64,000 nucleotides of DNA from JAGOTP01 sp964598725 (GCA_964598725.1 CAZRCW010000001.1:496001-560000); one strand, 5' to 3'. Counted from the first letter of the stretch, positions 15,991-24,840 are shown. A program made the numbers and translations. The notes: a model not told the origin generated them from the letters alone.

Positions 15991-16602
15991 TTATTTCGCT
16001 TGCGCCATCGCCTGCGCCTTCGCGTAGAGCTCATTCGCTTTCTCCCAGTTCAAGTTCTTCCACCAGCTTGCGATGTAGGCCTTGCGGTCTGATCCGTAGT
16101 CGATGAAGTAGGCATGTTCGTAGACATCGAGGACGAGCACCGGCAAACAGCCCCAGATCCCGCCTTGGTTGTGAGCGTCAGCCGTGTAGGTGCGGAGCGC
16201 GCCTTCGTGGAGGTCCCAGCAGAGCACGACCCAGCCGCGGGCAGCCATGCCGCAAGCGGAGAAGTAGTTCATGAAGTTTTCGAGTGAACCGTATTCCTTG
16301 GTGATCGCATCAGCGAGGGCACCGGTAGCGGTGCCGTTGCCGCCAAGCGTGTCGAAGTACCATTCGTGGAGGTAGACACCATTCGTTGCAAACGTCTCGC
16401 CATCGTTCAATGCGCGGAGCTCGGAGTAGCTCTGGTTGGCGCTCGAGACATCGCCTCCATGAGCGAGGGTGCTGAGCTTGTCTTCGATTTCTTTCTTCTT
16501 TGCAACGTAGCCGGCGTAAAGTTTGTCGTGGTGGACCGTCAGCGTCTTTTCGGAGATCCCTTCGAGGGCAGAGTAGGCGAGTGGTTTGACTTCGTTGGAC
16601 AT
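15991..16602 (-). CDS. sodB: Iron/manganese superoxide dismutase
   Basis: The protein has 203 residues. Metal ligands are visible: His24 (TLTVHHDKLY), His79 (YLHEWYF), and Asp and His in LDVYEHAYFIDY. The ending YIASWWKNLNW is typical. It converts superoxide to hydrogen peroxide and oxygen; the peroxiredoxin encoded just upstream would remove the peroxide. The gap between the two genes is 9 bp. Iron or manganese specificity cannot be decided by eye. The last gene of a minus-strand operon, it ends at a shared terminator. Confidence 0.95.
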   Translation of the reverse strand: MSNEVKPLAYSALEGISEKTLTVHHDKLYAGYVAKKKEIEDKLSTLAHGGDVSSANQSYSELRALNDGETFATNGVYLHEWYFDTLGGNGTATGALADAITKEYGSLENFMNYFSACGMAARGWVVLCWDLHEGALRTYTADAHNQGGIWGCLPVLVLDVYEHAYFIDYGSDRKAYIASWWKNLNWEKANELYAKAQAMAQAK

Positions 16603-16611
16603 AAAATAAGG

Positions 16612-17073
16612 TTAAGTGGATTTCCATTTGGCCGCTTCTTTTAAGAGCTCGGCAGGCTTTGGCATCCCGTCTTTGATATAGCGAATTATCCCGCTCTTGT
16701 CGATGCCAATTACCGTACGTTTGAGGAACTCAAAGCCGAGTTTCTTATTCACGATCCCGAATTGGTGGGAAAGTTGTTTATCTTCATCGACGAGCAGCGG
16801 GAAGGGGAGGTGATAGAGCGAGGCGAAGAGCTTGTGCCCTTTCTGCCCACCGGGATTCACGCCGAAGATCCCGATGCCGTTCTTTTGGAACGAGGTCCAA
16901 TCATCACGAAGCGTACAGAGCTGAACAGTACAGCCTGGGGTGAGATCGCCAGGATAAAAGACCAGGAAGGCAGAACCTTGTTGCAAGATCTTGTCTTTCG
17001 ACCAGCTCGCTCCAGTTTGGTCGATCAACGCGACATCGGGCAGTGTATCGCCAACGACGAGCGGTTTTTGCAT
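16612..17073 (-). CDS. Peroxiredoxin, Bcp/PrxQ type
   Basis: The protein has 153 residues. The peroxidatic centre is LTPGCTVQLC with Cys48, and Cys53 five residues later is the PrxQ resolving position. The ATG at 17073 is chosen since the thioredoxin fold begins right after it (KPLVVGDTLPDVALIDQTG); an in-frame start 51 bp upstream overlaps the previous gene. Reduces hydrogen and organic peroxides using thioredoxin-like donors. It is cotranscribed with sodB. Confidence 0.92.
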   Translation of the reverse strand: MQKPLVVGDTLPDVALIDQTGASWSKDKILQQGSAFLVFYPGDLTPGCTVQLCTLRDDWTSFQKNGIGIFGVNPGGQKGHKLFASLYHLPFPLLVDEDKQLSHQFGIVNKKLGFEFLKRTVIGIDKSGIIRYIKDGMPKPAELLKEAAKWKST

Positions 17074-17078
17074 AGTTT

Positions 17079-17627
17079 TTAGGTGGTCTTGGTTGCGGCC
17101 CAGCGTTTTACCACGTCGAACCAATGAGGGTAGAGCGCTTGATAATAGACTTGATCACGAACCTGACGGAGCAAGTTCTTCTGTTCTTCCGGTTGAGGTT
17201 TTACAAACAAACGATCGACGGCATCGGCGGCGGGTAACGCGTTTTCACCTTCCAATTGCTGTTCAAATGCGCTTTGGATGAGGTTCAGGTCCGCTTGATC
17301 CTCGTTGTCTGGATGAGTTGGGCGGAGGTGATTCAGAATCTTCCCCAGGTCTTCTACTGACTTAGGCGGATGTTTATACCAGCTCACCGCGCGCAGCAGG
17401 CCACGAATCTTCTCCTGTTCATCTGTATTGCCTGTGTTTGCGGCTAATTCTTGAAGAAGCAGCGGTTCAACCAGGGGTAATTGACAGTGCAACACATCTT
17501 CACAGACGTTCTTCCAAGAATTGGATCCAGATTCGGCGGGAAGTTTTGCTTTAATGTGCGCCACGACGTCTTCGATTAATTCAAAATGCTCGAGCGGAGT
17601 CTCGGTTATGTAGGAGGGGGATTCCAT
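17079..17627 (-). CDS. Hypothetical helical protein
   Basis: The protein has 182 residues, is acidic and predicted mostly alpha-helical, and has no signal peptide or membrane segment. Features are YITETPLEHFELIEDVVAHI at the start, a WYKHPPKSVEDLGKILNHL segment and a C-terminal Trp-rich PHWFDVVKRWA. I do not recognise the family. It lies between era and the peroxiredoxin gene with gaps of 26 and 5 bp. TATCCT, 8 bp before its ATG, could be a -10 that starts the oxidative-stress part of the operon. Confidence 0.7.
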   Translation of the reverse strand: MESPSYITETPLEHFELIEDVVAHIKAKLPAESGSNSWKNVCEDVLHCQLPLVEPLLLQELAANTGNTDEQEKIRGLLRAVSWYKHPPKSVEDLGKILNHLRPTHPDNEDQADLNLIQSAFEQQLEGENALPAADAVDRLFVKPQPEEQKNLLRQVRDQVYYQALYPHWFDVVKRWAATKTT

Positions 17628-17653
17628 ATGCCCCTAGGATACCCAAGGTGCGG

Positions 17654-18523
17654 CTATCGTGCGAATCGCGTCTGCCACTTCGGATCGACTTTAACGGTGA
17701 GTGATAAGTAGACCTTTTGACCTGAAGCGAGTTCAAGTTCCTGGCGTACGTCGCTGCCGATTTTCTTCAACATGCTGGCTTTGGCGCCGATGATCATACC
17801 CTTGTAGCGTTCTTCGCTCGAGTAGATCGTAGCCTCGATTTTACGCACGCCATTTTCCTGAAGATCGTCCTCTTCGACTTGAACCATGATGGCGTATGGC
17901 AATTCTTCTTCGAGATGGTTGAAGACTTTTTCACGAATCAATTCAGCCACCCAGGTTTTTTGATCAGAGTCCGTGAGCTGGAATTCCGGGTAGTAGGGTT
18001 CGCCTTCAGGCAGAATCTCAAACAAAGCGGCAACTAAGGCGGTTAAGCCTTGTTCTTTCATGGCGGAACATTCAACGGTCATCTTTTGACCGACGTCGAT
18101 GCTACGCATGAGGTCGAGTGATGGTTTGCGAAGCGACGGCAGGTCCGACTTGTTGATCGCGAGAATGATCGGCAAGTGCGTTTGGCGAAGCAAGTCTTGG
18201 ATCATCGTTTCTTCTGGGCCAAGGGCACGGGTTGGATCGGTCACGTAGACGATCGCTTCAATCCCTTCCAATTGTTCTTTCACGAATTCGTTCAAACGTT
18301 TCGAGACGGCATCTTTCTTGCCCAAAAACACACCCGGCGTATCAACGAAGACGATCTGGCCACGGCCATCGTTCAAAATGCCACGTACTGGGTGACGGGT
18401 GGTTTGGGGCTTTGGGCTCATGATGGCGACTTTGCTGCCGACAAGAGCGTTCAAGAGGGTAGATTTACCCACGTTTGAGCGGCCGGCGAGTACAACGAAG
18501 CCAGATTTTTTTGGGGAGGACAT
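17654..18523 (-). CDS. era: GTPase Era
   Basis: The protein has 289 residues and is full length. G1 is GRSNVGKSTLLNAL, G3 is DTPG, G4 is NKSD. The C-terminal KH domain has GMIIGAKASMLKKIGSDVRQELE. Era binds the 3' end of 16S rRNA and acts as a checkpoint in 30S assembly. It lies 9 bp after rumA, a second rRNA-linked enzyme. Its ATG follows a run of C residues and has no clear Shine-Dalgarno sequence. Confidence 0.97.
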   Translation of the reverse strand: MSSPKKSGFVVLAGRSNVGKSTLLNALVGSKVAIMSPKPQTTRHPVRGILNDGRGQIVFVDTPGVFLGKKDAVSKRLNEFVKEQLEGIEAIVYVTDPTRALGPEETMIQDLLRQTHLPIILAINKSDLPSLRKPSLDLMRSIDVGQKMTVECSAMKEQGLTALVAALFEILPEGEPYYPEFQLTDSDQKTWVAELIREKVFNHLEEELPYAIMVQVEEDDLQENGVRKIEATIYSSEERYKGMIIGAKASMLKKIGSDVRQELELASGQKVYLSLTVKVDPKWQTRFAR

Positions 18524-18532
18524 GGGGGGATC

Positions 18533-19879
18533 TTACTTCTTTAGAGTCAGTCTCACAACCGTTTCAACGTGTGGTGTTTGTGGGAACAGATCGAGTGCTT
18601 TTAGATGTTCGACGTTGTACACGGTTTTTAATGTTTTCAAATCTTCCACCAAACGATGAAAGTTGCACGAAATGTAGACGATCGTTTTTGGAAGTTTCTC
18701 CATGACTGCTTCGAGTGACTTCGGATGGAGACCGGCGCGTGGAGGATCAAGGATCAAAACGTCGCAGGGAATATCCTTCCAGGTTTGATCTTCAGCTGGG
18801 CCAGCTGTGAAGGTACAAAGTTCACCGACGCCGTTCTGCGTTGCATTCTCTTTGGCGAGTTCAATCGCTTGGGCGTCGAGTTCGTGGCCGAAGACGGCCG
18901 CGCCACGTTTCGCGCAGGCGATACCAAAGAACCCAAGACCGCAGTACAGATCGAGCACTGTCATCCCAGGTTTTGGTTGGATCCAATCGAGTACCGTCGT
19001 TTGGAGCTTGGCCGCCATGCGCGTGTTCGTCTGAAAGAAGGAGTTCGGATGGATCTCGTAGCGAATACCGTTCACTTCTTCTGTCAGGTTTTGATTACCG
19101 ATCAAGGTCTCAAAGGTCTGCGCATACGAAAGATCGGAGATGAGTGCATTCTCCCCAACGAGCAATGTCGTTGCCTTTTCTTGCAACCCTTGTTTCAAAT
19201 AGGTCCGCATCGGTTCGGTGATCTGTTTCGCGTCTTTCACAACCAGAATAATCATGCGCTCACCGGTTTCTTTGCCTAAGCGAATGACGACGTAGCGCAA
19301 GAGACCTTCATGCGTCTTCGCATCCCAAGGGGCGAGCTTGAAGGTTTCGCGGAAGCGATGAAAGAACTGTAAGATGTTTGGCGTTTCTTCGTCGAGCAAC
19401 ATGCAGGTCGAAAGGTCGAGGTAACGATTCCAAGAACCGTGCTCCTTCAATCCAAGCTCACCTTTCCAACCGAAGGCGTAATCCATGCGGTTGCGATAGT
19501 AGAAGGTGTCGGGTGATGGTTCGACGAGGTCTACCCGTTCTTCATGTCCAGCTTTTTCAAAGGCGTGGTTGATCAAGTGTTGTTTCAACTTCCGTTGCGC
19601 GTCATACGCCATGTGTTGCCAAAGACAGCCACCGCATTTGCCCGCATGCGGACAAGGAGCGTCCACACGATCAGCCGAAGCGCTAACGATATTCTCAAGT
19701 TTCGCGAACCACATGCCGCCTTCGCGCTTGGCGAAACGGGCTTCTACGGTGTCGCCGATCGCCGTGAAGGGGACGGCAACCTGTCGAATGCCGCCATCCT
19801 GGAGGGTGTATTCGAATACGCCACGCCCTTTGTCGTCGACACGGGTGACGGTTCCTTGGAGAAGTTCGCCGAATTTCAT
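18533..19879 (-). CDS. RNA (uracil-5-)-methyltransferase, RumA/TrmA family
   Basis: The protein has 448 residues. Order: N-terminal TRAM domain (GTVTRVDDKGRGVFEY), a Cys-rich cluster (CPHAGKCGGCLWQH) of the type that binds a 4Fe-4S centre, the SAM fold (TVLDLYCGLGFFGIACAK), the VLILDPPRAG motif and the catalytic YISCNFHRLVEDL. It methylates uridine in rRNA or tRNA; which position cannot be told here. It opens the minus-strand operon, with a promoter 6 bp before the ATG. Confidence 0.93.
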   Translation of the reverse strand: MKFGELLQGTVTRVDDKGRGVFEYTLQDGGIRQVAVPFTAIGDTVEARFAKREGGMWFAKLENIVSASADRVDAPCPHAGKCGGCLWQHMAYDAQRKLKQHLINHAFEKAGHEERVDLVEPSPDTFYYRNRMDYAFGWKGELGLKEHGSWNRYLDLSTCMLLDEETPNILQFFHRFRETFKLAPWDAKTHEGLLRYVVIRLGKETGERMIILVVKDAKQITEPMRTYLKQGLQEKATTLLVGENALISDLSYAQTFETLIGNQNLTEEVNGIRYEIHPNSFFQTNTRMAAKLQTTVLDWIQPKPGMTVLDLYCGLGFFGIACAKRGAAVFGHELDAQAIELAKENATQNGVGELCTFTAGPAEDQTWKDIPCDVLILDPPRAGLHPKSLEAVMEKLPKTIVYISCNFHRLVEDLKTLKTVYNVEHLKALDLFPQTPHVETVVRLTLKK

Positions 19880-19885
19880 GGCCGG

Positions 19886-19928
19886 AGCTTAGCCGAAATT
19901 GGCTTGATTGTCGAAGGTTGGGTAGGCT
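19886..19928. promoter_or_regulatory. Divergent leaderless promoters of rumA-like and spoU-like genes
   Basis: Minus strand: TCGACA (19914-19909), 17 bp, TAAGCT (19891-19886), then 6 bp to the ATG at 19879. Plus strand: TTGGCT (19899-19904), 18 bp, TAGGCT (19923-19928), then 7 bp to the ATG at 19936. Both transcripts would begin at or next to the start codon. Confidence 0.7.
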
Positions 19929-19935
19929 GAGGCGT

Positions 19936-20391
19936 ATGTCGCGTAAACTTCACCTGATCGCTCATAACATCCGCTCCCGCGAAAACGTCGGTTCGCTCTT
20001 CCGAACGGCGGATTCTTTGGGGATCGCGAAGCTTTGGTTGTCGGGGTATACGCCGGTTCCACCAGACGCCAAAATCTCAAAAGTTGCTCTGGGAGCCGAA
20101 GCAGCGGTGCCGTTTGAAGCGTTTCCCGATATCGAATCGGTGCTGAAGAAACTAGCTAAAGCTAAAATCCCTGTTTACGCCCTAGAGTTGGTCCCAGAAG
20201 CCATTAATTTGTCCGAATTCCAACCACCTCAAGAGATGGCTTTATTATTAGGAACGGAGACAACCGGTATCCCACCTTCTTTAATTGAACAGTGTGTTGC
20301 CTCTATTTATATCCCGCAGCAGGGGATGAAGGAGTCGTTGAATGTGACGATTGCAACGGCAATTGCGAGTTGGAAGATCCTCCAGAAATAA
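19936..20391 (+). CDS. SpoU/TrmH-family RNA 2'-O-methyltransferase
   Basis: The protein has 151 residues. The three SPOUT motifs are present: NIRSRENVGSLFRTADSLGI, LLLGTETTGIPPSLIEQC and IYIPQQGMKESLNVTIATAI. The trefoil knot that binds SAM lies in the last third. There is no extra N-terminal RNA-binding domain, as in TrmL or short TrmH-like enzymes, so a tRNA ribose is the likely substrate. The ATG at 19936 is preferred over one 18 bp upstream since the -10 box sits between them. Confidence 0.92.
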   Translation: MSRKLHLIAHNIRSRENVGSLFRTADSLGIAKLWLSGYTPVPPDAKISKVALGAEAAVPFEAFPDIESVLKKLAKAKIPVYALELVPEAINLSEFQPPQEMALLLGTETTGIPPSLIEQCVASIYIPQQGMKESLNVTIATAIASWKILQK

Positions 20392-20400
20392 GAGGAGAGA

Positions 20401-20429
20401 TTGACGAAATAATAAAAGACGTGTGTGAT
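20401..20429 (+). promoter_or_regulatory. Promoter of the lipoprotein cassette
   Basis: TTGACG (20401-20406), 17 bp, TGTGAT (20424-20429). The leader of about 57 nt holds a CCCACT/AGTGGG hairpin, and AGGGAG at 20479-20484 lies 8 bp before the ATG. Confidence 0.6.
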
Positions 20430-20492
20430 TATCCCACTCCGATCCAGTGGGTGGATTGGATGTAGGCGACATGTTCGCAGGGAGTGGGGTAC

Positions 20493-20999
20493 ATGTATCT
20501 TCTTCGATTCACGGGATTGGTGCTGTTGATGGTCTTCGTGGCTTTTTGCTGTGTTGCCAGCTGCGAGCAGCGAGCAACTGAGCCTATCTCGGCACGCGAC
20601 CTGGTTGTGTGTGTCGCTGTATCGGGCAACGACTATCCGGATGACATCAGGCTAGTCTTGTTTAATACGGGTAATGAGCAGGTTCGGCCACCGGTTGGGC
20701 AGCTCGAGCTGCGTGGCCGGCAATGGTGTACAGCGCCGCTTCTGCTCGCGCCAGGACCTTATCCGTATGGAGCTCGGTTCGACCTGGAGATCCATGGATC
20801 AAGGATCCACTCAGTTCAGATCTATTCAGGCGCTCCTGTAACGCCTGATGTGCAGCAGGCGATCCTCATGACGCGTGCCACGCGTAATCGACAAGGGGTA
20901 TTTCACCTCCACCTCGATTTCCCGCCAGAGGATGTCGGCACCGCCTTCATCCGTGTCAATCCGGTGTACCATCCCGCTCGTCTCGTTCCGCCTGAGTAA
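20493..20999 (+). CDS. Small lipoprotein, orphan cassette 3
   Basis: The protein has 168 residues. The hydrophobic N terminus ends in a lipobox VASC, so the mature protein should start at that Cys and be lipidated by Lgt (encoded at 45919). The rest is beta-rich, with RDLVVCVAVSG and RGVFHLHLDFPPEDVG segments. Family not recognised. The ATG at 20493 fits the Shine-Dalgarno spacing and the signal peptide; a GTG 9 bp upstream would overlap the Shine-Dalgarno. Codon use is more G/C-rich than in flanking genes. Confidence 0.72.
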   Translation: MYLLRFTGLVLLMVFVAFCCVASCEQRATEPISARDLVVCVAVSGNDYPDDIRLVLFNTGNEQVRPPVGQLELRGRQWCTAPLLLAPGPYPYGARFDLEIHGSRIHSVQIYSGAPVTPDVQQAILMTRATRNRQGVFHLHLDFPPEDVGTAFIRVNPVYHPARLVPPE

Positions 21000-21016
21000 A
21001 CCCACCTTCTTCAATG

Positions 21017-21047
21017 CGAGGGGTTGCGTGCTCCCGCAACCCCTTCG
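21017..21047 (+). terminator. Terminator after the lipoprotein cassette
   Basis: GAGGGGTTGCG pairs with CGCAACCCCTTC around a TGCTCC loop. The tail (TTCGTCCC) is poor in T, so termination may be partial. Between 21055 and 21134 an AAAATAAGC motif and a -10 box TAGGCT (21122-21127) are seen. Confidence 0.7.
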
Positions 21048-21121
21048 TCCCTAGACGCTTATTTAAGCCAAAATAAGCCTGTAGGAATGGAAACTGCATA
21101 GCGAAGAGCCCTGGCTTCTGC

Positions 21122-21127
21122 TAGGCT
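21122..21127 (+). promoter_or_regulatory. -10 element, 7 bp before the GT2 start
   Basis: TAGGCT is followed by 7 bp and the ATG at 21135, a spacing that predicts a leaderless mRNA. A clear -35 is not seen. Confidence 0.5.
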
Positions 21128-21134
21128 ATACGGC

Positions 21135-21890
21135 ATGCGCGTGAGTATTGTGGTGCCGACCAAAAACGAAGAACACTACCTGCCACTCCTCCTGGCGTGT
21201 TTGCGTGGCCAGACCTATCAGGACTTTGAAATCGTTGTGGCAGACGCGGGCTCAACCGATAAAACGTGTGAACTAGCCAAGGCAGCTGGAGCGCGTGTCG
21301 TGGCGGGCGGGATGCCTGGACCGGGACGGAACCGAGGAGCTGCTGCTTCCACCGGCGATATCATCTGTTTCTTCGACGCGGATGTCGTTTTACCCCATCC
21401 GAACTTTCTTCAAGATTGTTTGTTTGAATTCGCGGCACGTGAGTTGGATGTCGCGACCTGTGCCTTAACCGTCCAGAGTGGAACGCTGCTTGATCGTGCG
21501 TTTCATAGCGCTTACAACCAATACACCTACGCCGTTCAGCCGATGCTGCCTCACGCGGTTGGAAGCTGTATTTTCGCACGTCGTTCGGTTCACGAAGCGC
21601 TCGGTGGTTTCGATGAAACGGTCGTTTTCGCGGAAGATCATGACTACGCCCGTCGGGCGGATAAGGCAGGCTATCATGCCGGTATTTTACGCAGTCACAA
21701 GATCGCGATTTCGCCGCGTCGTTATCGGAAAGAGGGGATGGTGCGGACCGCTGCGAAGTTCGTGTGGAGCGAGGCAGCGATTTTAGTACGTGGCCCTTTC
21801 CGTACAATTCCTTTTACCTACGAGTTCGGAAAGTTTGAAGAAAAACCAACGTCTAAGGGAGAAGAGGTCGTGAAAAAACTAGAACGCTAG
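21135..21890 (+). CDS. Glycosyltransferase family 2
   Basis: The protein has 251 residues with a GT-A fold: SIVVPTKNEEHYLPLLLACL, VVADAGSTDKT, and CFFDADVVLPH with the DxD motif. FAEDHDYARRADKAGYH is the acceptor-side motif. A single membrane-proximal helix may occur near the C terminus. It probably transfers a sugar to a lipid carrier at the inner membrane face. The Rieske gene follows after 5 bp and murJ after that, so it lies in an envelope operon. Confidence 0.9.
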   Translation: MRVSIVVPTKNEEHYLPLLLACLRGQTYQDFEIVVADAGSTDKTCELAKAAGARVVAGGMPGPGRNRGAAASTGDIICFFDADVVLPHPNFLQDCLFEFAARELDVATCALTVQSGTLLDRAFHSAYNQYTYAVQPMLPHAVGSCIFARRSVHEALGGFDETVVFAEDHDYARRADKAGYHAGILRSHKIAISPRRYRKEGMVRTAAKFVWSEAAILVRGPFRTIPFTYEFGKFEEKPTSKGEEVVKKLER

Positions 21891-21895
21891 ACGCT

Positions 21896-22240
21896 ATGGA
21901 GCGAAAAATCGAAGTGGCTAAACAGGGAGAGATCGCAGTTGGACGGACGAAGGCATTTCGCTTCGGTCCGCAAGCCGCCATTGTCTTTAATGATAATGGT
22001 ACCCTTAAGGCGTACGTGAATCGTTGCACGCACATGGGCGGCCCGGTTGAGCTGAAGGAGAAGCAAGGGAAGGCAGTGTTGTGTTGTCGTTGGCACGAGG
22101 CAGAATTTTCGCCATGTACCGGCGAAGCGATCGAAGGTCAGGCGCCAGAAGGAACACGCCTTGCACCGATCGAGCTGTTTGAGGAAAATGGAATTTATTA
22201 TTGCCTGTTCCGTCCAACCGGGGACGATTTTGATTTCTAA
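21896..22240 (+). CDS. Rieske [2Fe-2S] ferredoxin-like protein
   Basis: The protein has 114 residues and is a single Rieske domain. The cluster ligands are Cys44-x-His46 in NRCTHMGGPV and Cys64-x2-His67 in LCCRWHEAEFSPCTG. There is no signal peptide, membrane anchor or catalytic domain, so it resembles soluble Rieske ferredoxins such as those feeding ring-hydroxylating oxygenases. No partner oxygenase or reductase is encoded nearby; its role here is unknown. It is tightly linked to the GT2 gene (5 bp) and murJ (1 bp). Confidence 0.9.
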   Translation: MERKIEVAKQGEIAVGRTKAFRFGPQAAIVFNDNGTLKAYVNRCTHMGGPVELKEKQGKAVLCCRWHEAEFSPCTGEAIEGQAPEGTRLAPIELFEENGIYYCLFRPTGDDFDF

Positions 22241-22241
22241 C

Positions 22242-23840
22242 ATGCGTATCTGGTCTTTGCTCCGCCGTCTCTGGAACGGCGAAACCGAAGGGGTGGCGAC
22301 AGCGGCTGCTTTGATCAGTATTGCGTCGTTCGCTTCGCGGTTGCTCGGCATCGTCCGCGACCGACTGCTTGCCACTGGTTTTGGTGCCGGGTTAGAGCTC
22401 GATGCCTACTATGCCGCCTTCCGTTTACCGGACTTTCTCTACAATCTTTTGATTTTAGGTGCGTTGAGCGCAGGCTTCATCCCACTCTTCACCGAGTTGC
22501 GCGAACGAAAGAGCCTACACGAGGCGTTGAAGTTCACGGGTCAGGCCTTATCTCTGATCGGAAGCTGTCTTCTGGTTGCGTGTGTGGTTGGGATTGTGGC
22601 CGCACCCGCCTTGGTCCCGTGGCTCGCGCCAGGCTTCGATGCGGACAAGCAGGTCCTCACAGCGACGCTGACGCGGATCATGTTCTTGTCGCCGCTCTTC
22701 CTGGGGATCTCGGCAATCATGGGCGGAGTCTTGCAGTCGACGAAACGCTTCTTCGCCTTCGCTTTCGCCCCAATTTGTTACAATCTCGGCATCATCGTTG
22801 GGATCGTTTTCCTGGCGCCTTGGCTTGGATTGGCTGGGCTCGCTTGGGGAGTGGTATTGGGAGCGTTTACTCACGGATTGGTTCAGTACTTTGCGGTTCG
22901 CCCAATCGGCCGTCTCAGTTTGCCTTGGCCCTCACTCTCGCCCGAGCCGATTCGTCGGATGTTGCGTTTGATGATCCCGCGTACAGCCGGGCTCGCGGTT
23001 GCTCAGGTGAACTTGGTCATTATTCTATTCTTCGCTTCGTCGCTCAGTGAAGGTTCGGTATCGATTTTCAATTTAGCAGGGAACTTGCAAAGCTTTCCGC
23101 TAGGCTTGATCGGGATCTCGTTTGCGGTAGCCGCTTTTCCAGTCCTGGCTGAGGCCGTTGGCGGAAAACGGATCGACGTATTCCAACAAACACTGCTCAA
23201 CGCCATACGTCGGATCTTGTTTTTCATTTTACCGCTCTGCGTTGTGTTCTTGGTGCTTGGTTCGCAGATCGTGCACGTGGTCTTGGGCGGTGGGCAGTTC
23301 GATCCACAGGCTAGAAATGCCACAGTAGAAGTATTTCTATTGTTGACACTTGCTTTGCCGGCACAAGCGTTAACTCAGCTCTTCGCCCGCGCCTTCTACG
23401 CCTTTCAGTCGGCTTGGACACCCTTCATCGCGGCTTGTTTTTCCGAAGGGGTGACGATTCTGGTTGCCTGGTTGACCTATCGATCGTTCGGGGTCAGTGG
23501 TCTGGCTTGGGCGGTTGTTGCCGGCTCGCTGGTGAATATCACAATATTGTTTCTTTTGTTGCAGAGACGAGTGGTAGTGCGGGTATGGTCTGCCTCATTT
23601 CTACGTTTCACCGGAAGCTTGTTGCTGGCTGCACTTGCCCAGTTCGTGGTGACGCTCGCTATCTCATCAGGCCTCCAGGAGCTGCTCTCCTTCTCGATCG
23701 GGATGTTGTCGACACTCGTGCAGGGTGGACTGGCTGCTCTCGGCGGAGGCATTGCCTTCACCTGTGTTGTTTACGGCTGCAGACTACCAGAAGCGGAGCT
23801 CCTCACAAAGCTCAAAAATAAGCTATTTGTGCGAATTTAG
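22242..23840 (+). CDS. murJ: Lipid II flippase MurJ
   Basis: The protein has 532 residues and about 14 membrane helices. The N terminus (AALISIASFASRLLGIVRDRLLA) and the LPDFLYNLLILGALSAGFIPLF segment are characteristic of MurJ/MviN. It flips lipid II across the cytoplasmic membrane for peptidoglycan synthesis. The ATG at 22242 lies 1 bp after the Rieske stop; an in-frame start at 22161 would lie inside that gene. The last codons overlap an AAAATAAGC-TATTTG motif that looks like a spare promoter. Confidence 0.95.
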   Translation: MRIWSLLRRLWNGETEGVATAAALISIASFASRLLGIVRDRLLATGFGAGLELDAYYAAFRLPDFLYNLLILGALSAGFIPLFTELRERKSLHEALKFTGQALSLIGSCLLVACVVGIVAAPALVPWLAPGFDADKQVLTATLTRIMFLSPLFLGISAIMGGVLQSTKRFFAFAFAPICYNLGIIVGIVFLAPWLGLAGLAWGVVLGAFTHGLVQYFAVRPIGRLSLPWPSLSPEPIRRMLRLMIPRTAGLAVAQVNLVIILFFASSLSEGSVSIFNLAGNLQSFPLGLIGISFAVAAFPVLAEAVGGKRIDVFQQTLLNAIRRILFFILPLCVVFLVLGSQIVHVVLGGGQFDPQARNATVEVFLLLTLALPAQALTQLFARAFYAFQSAWTPFIAACFSEGVTILVAWLTYRSFGVSGLAWAVVAGSLVNITILFLLLQRRVVVRVWSASFLRFTGSLLLAALAQFVVTLAISSGLQELLSFSIGMLSTLVQGGLAALGGGIAFTCVVYGCRLPEAELLTKLKNKLFVRI

Positions 23841-23846
23841 GCGGCT

Positions 23847-23875
23847 GTAACGAAAGAGTGTGTCGTTTGTATAAT
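23847..23875 (+). promoter_or_regulatory. Promoter of the coiled-coil protein gene
   Basis: A perfect TATAAT (23870-23875) has GTAACG 17 bp upstream as a weak -35. The leader is about 50 nt, unusual for a core gene here. Confidence 0.6.
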
Positions 23876-23932
23876 AGAGGTGAAGGAGCTCGCTTCTTCC
23901 TTTCCTTTTGTTATTCACCCTCTTGAACTTGT

Positions 23933-24709
23933 ATGAAAAAACAACTCTTTGCCTCGTTTACCGCGATGTCGCTCTTGCTTGGCGCACCGGTTGCTTCGTT
24001 TGCTGCCCACAATGAGAAGAACGCTCATCTTTCGGCCGACCTGAGTCTTCGCTGTGAAGCCGGAACGTCTCAGTTGCAGCTGCTCTTGGATAATCGTGCA
24101 GCGGAACGTTCGCTCAAGCTCTCAAATACACGTGAAGAACAGTCACAGAAATGGGAACACACCCTGGCTGAACGTTCAAAGCGTTTGGATAATACACGTG
24201 CTGAGCAAGATGCACGCCGTGAAAAGCGCGAAGCTGATCAGGACGTAAAATTCGCCAAGAAAAACCTGACGGATGCTCAGAAACAAGCAATTGTTACCTA
24301 CCGTACGTCTGTCGACGCCGCCGTTAAGACACGTCAGCTATCCGTCGATGCGTCGACCAAGACCTTCGTCTCCGCTCAAACAACAGCCTTAAACGCTCGT
24401 CGCGCGGCGGTTGATGCAGCCGCTGCGGTTCGTAAGACCGCCATCGAATCGGCCTTCACTACCTGGCAGCAGCGTTGCTCTGGAACGGCTGAGCAGAAAG
24501 AGGCGGCAAACGTAACGTTCCGTGCAGCGATGAAATCGGCAAATGATACGTACAAAGCATCGGTGAAAACAGCAGAGACTCAGTACAAGACTTCAATGGA
24601 AACAGCCCGCAACAATCGTAAGACGGCGGCCGATCAGGCGATGACGACTTTCAAAGCCTCGATGAAGACTGCGCACGATGTGTTGAAGGTAGCGCTTGGA
24701 AAGGTCTAG
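23933..24709 (+). CDS. Secreted coiled-coil protein
   Basis: The protein has 258 residues. An N-terminal signal peptide (KKQLFASFTAMSLLLGAPVASFAAH) is followed by long helices rich in Ala, Lys, Thr, Arg and Glu with heptad-like repeats. Segments such as RSLKLSNTREEQSQKWEHTL and RSKRLDNTRAEQDARREKRE repeat one another, as do TFRAAMKSANDTYKASVKTA and the later FKASMKTAHD. Two cysteines (RCEAG, QQRCSG) remain in the mature part. It probably forms an extended envelope-associated coiled coil. Family not named; monocistronic with a good promoter and terminator. Confidence 0.82.
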   Translation: MKKQLFASFTAMSLLLGAPVASFAAHNEKNAHLSADLSLRCEAGTSQLQLLLDNRAAERSLKLSNTREEQSQKWEHTLAERSKRLDNTRAEQDARREKREADQDVKFAKKNLTDAQKQAIVTYRTSVDAAVKTRQLSVDASTKTFVSAQTTALNARRAAVDAAAAVRKTAIESAFTTWQQRCSGTAEQKEAANVTFRAAMKSANDTYKASVKTAETQYKTSMETARNNRKTAADQAMTTFKASMKTAHDVLKVALGKV

Positions 24710-24720
24710 ACCTGACGATT

Positions 24721-24756
24721 AAAAACAAAAACACCTCCTGTGAGGTGTTTTTGTTT
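24721..24756 (+). terminator. Terminator after the coiled-coil gene
   Basis: A long AAAAACAAAAACACCTC stem pairs with its complement around CTGT and ends TTTTTGTTT. Confidence 0.93.
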
Positions 24757-24834
24757 AGTGGGAGTAGCAACATTCTAACGACAAATGAGTTGTACCATTA
24801 CGTATACCGCTAGGCTTGTTGTTTATGGATCGAG

Positions 24835-24840
24835 TATACT
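24835..24840 (+). promoter_or_regulatory. -10 element before the kinase-like gene
   Basis: TATACT is 19 bp before the ATG at 24860. No good -35 is seen. Confidence 0.45.
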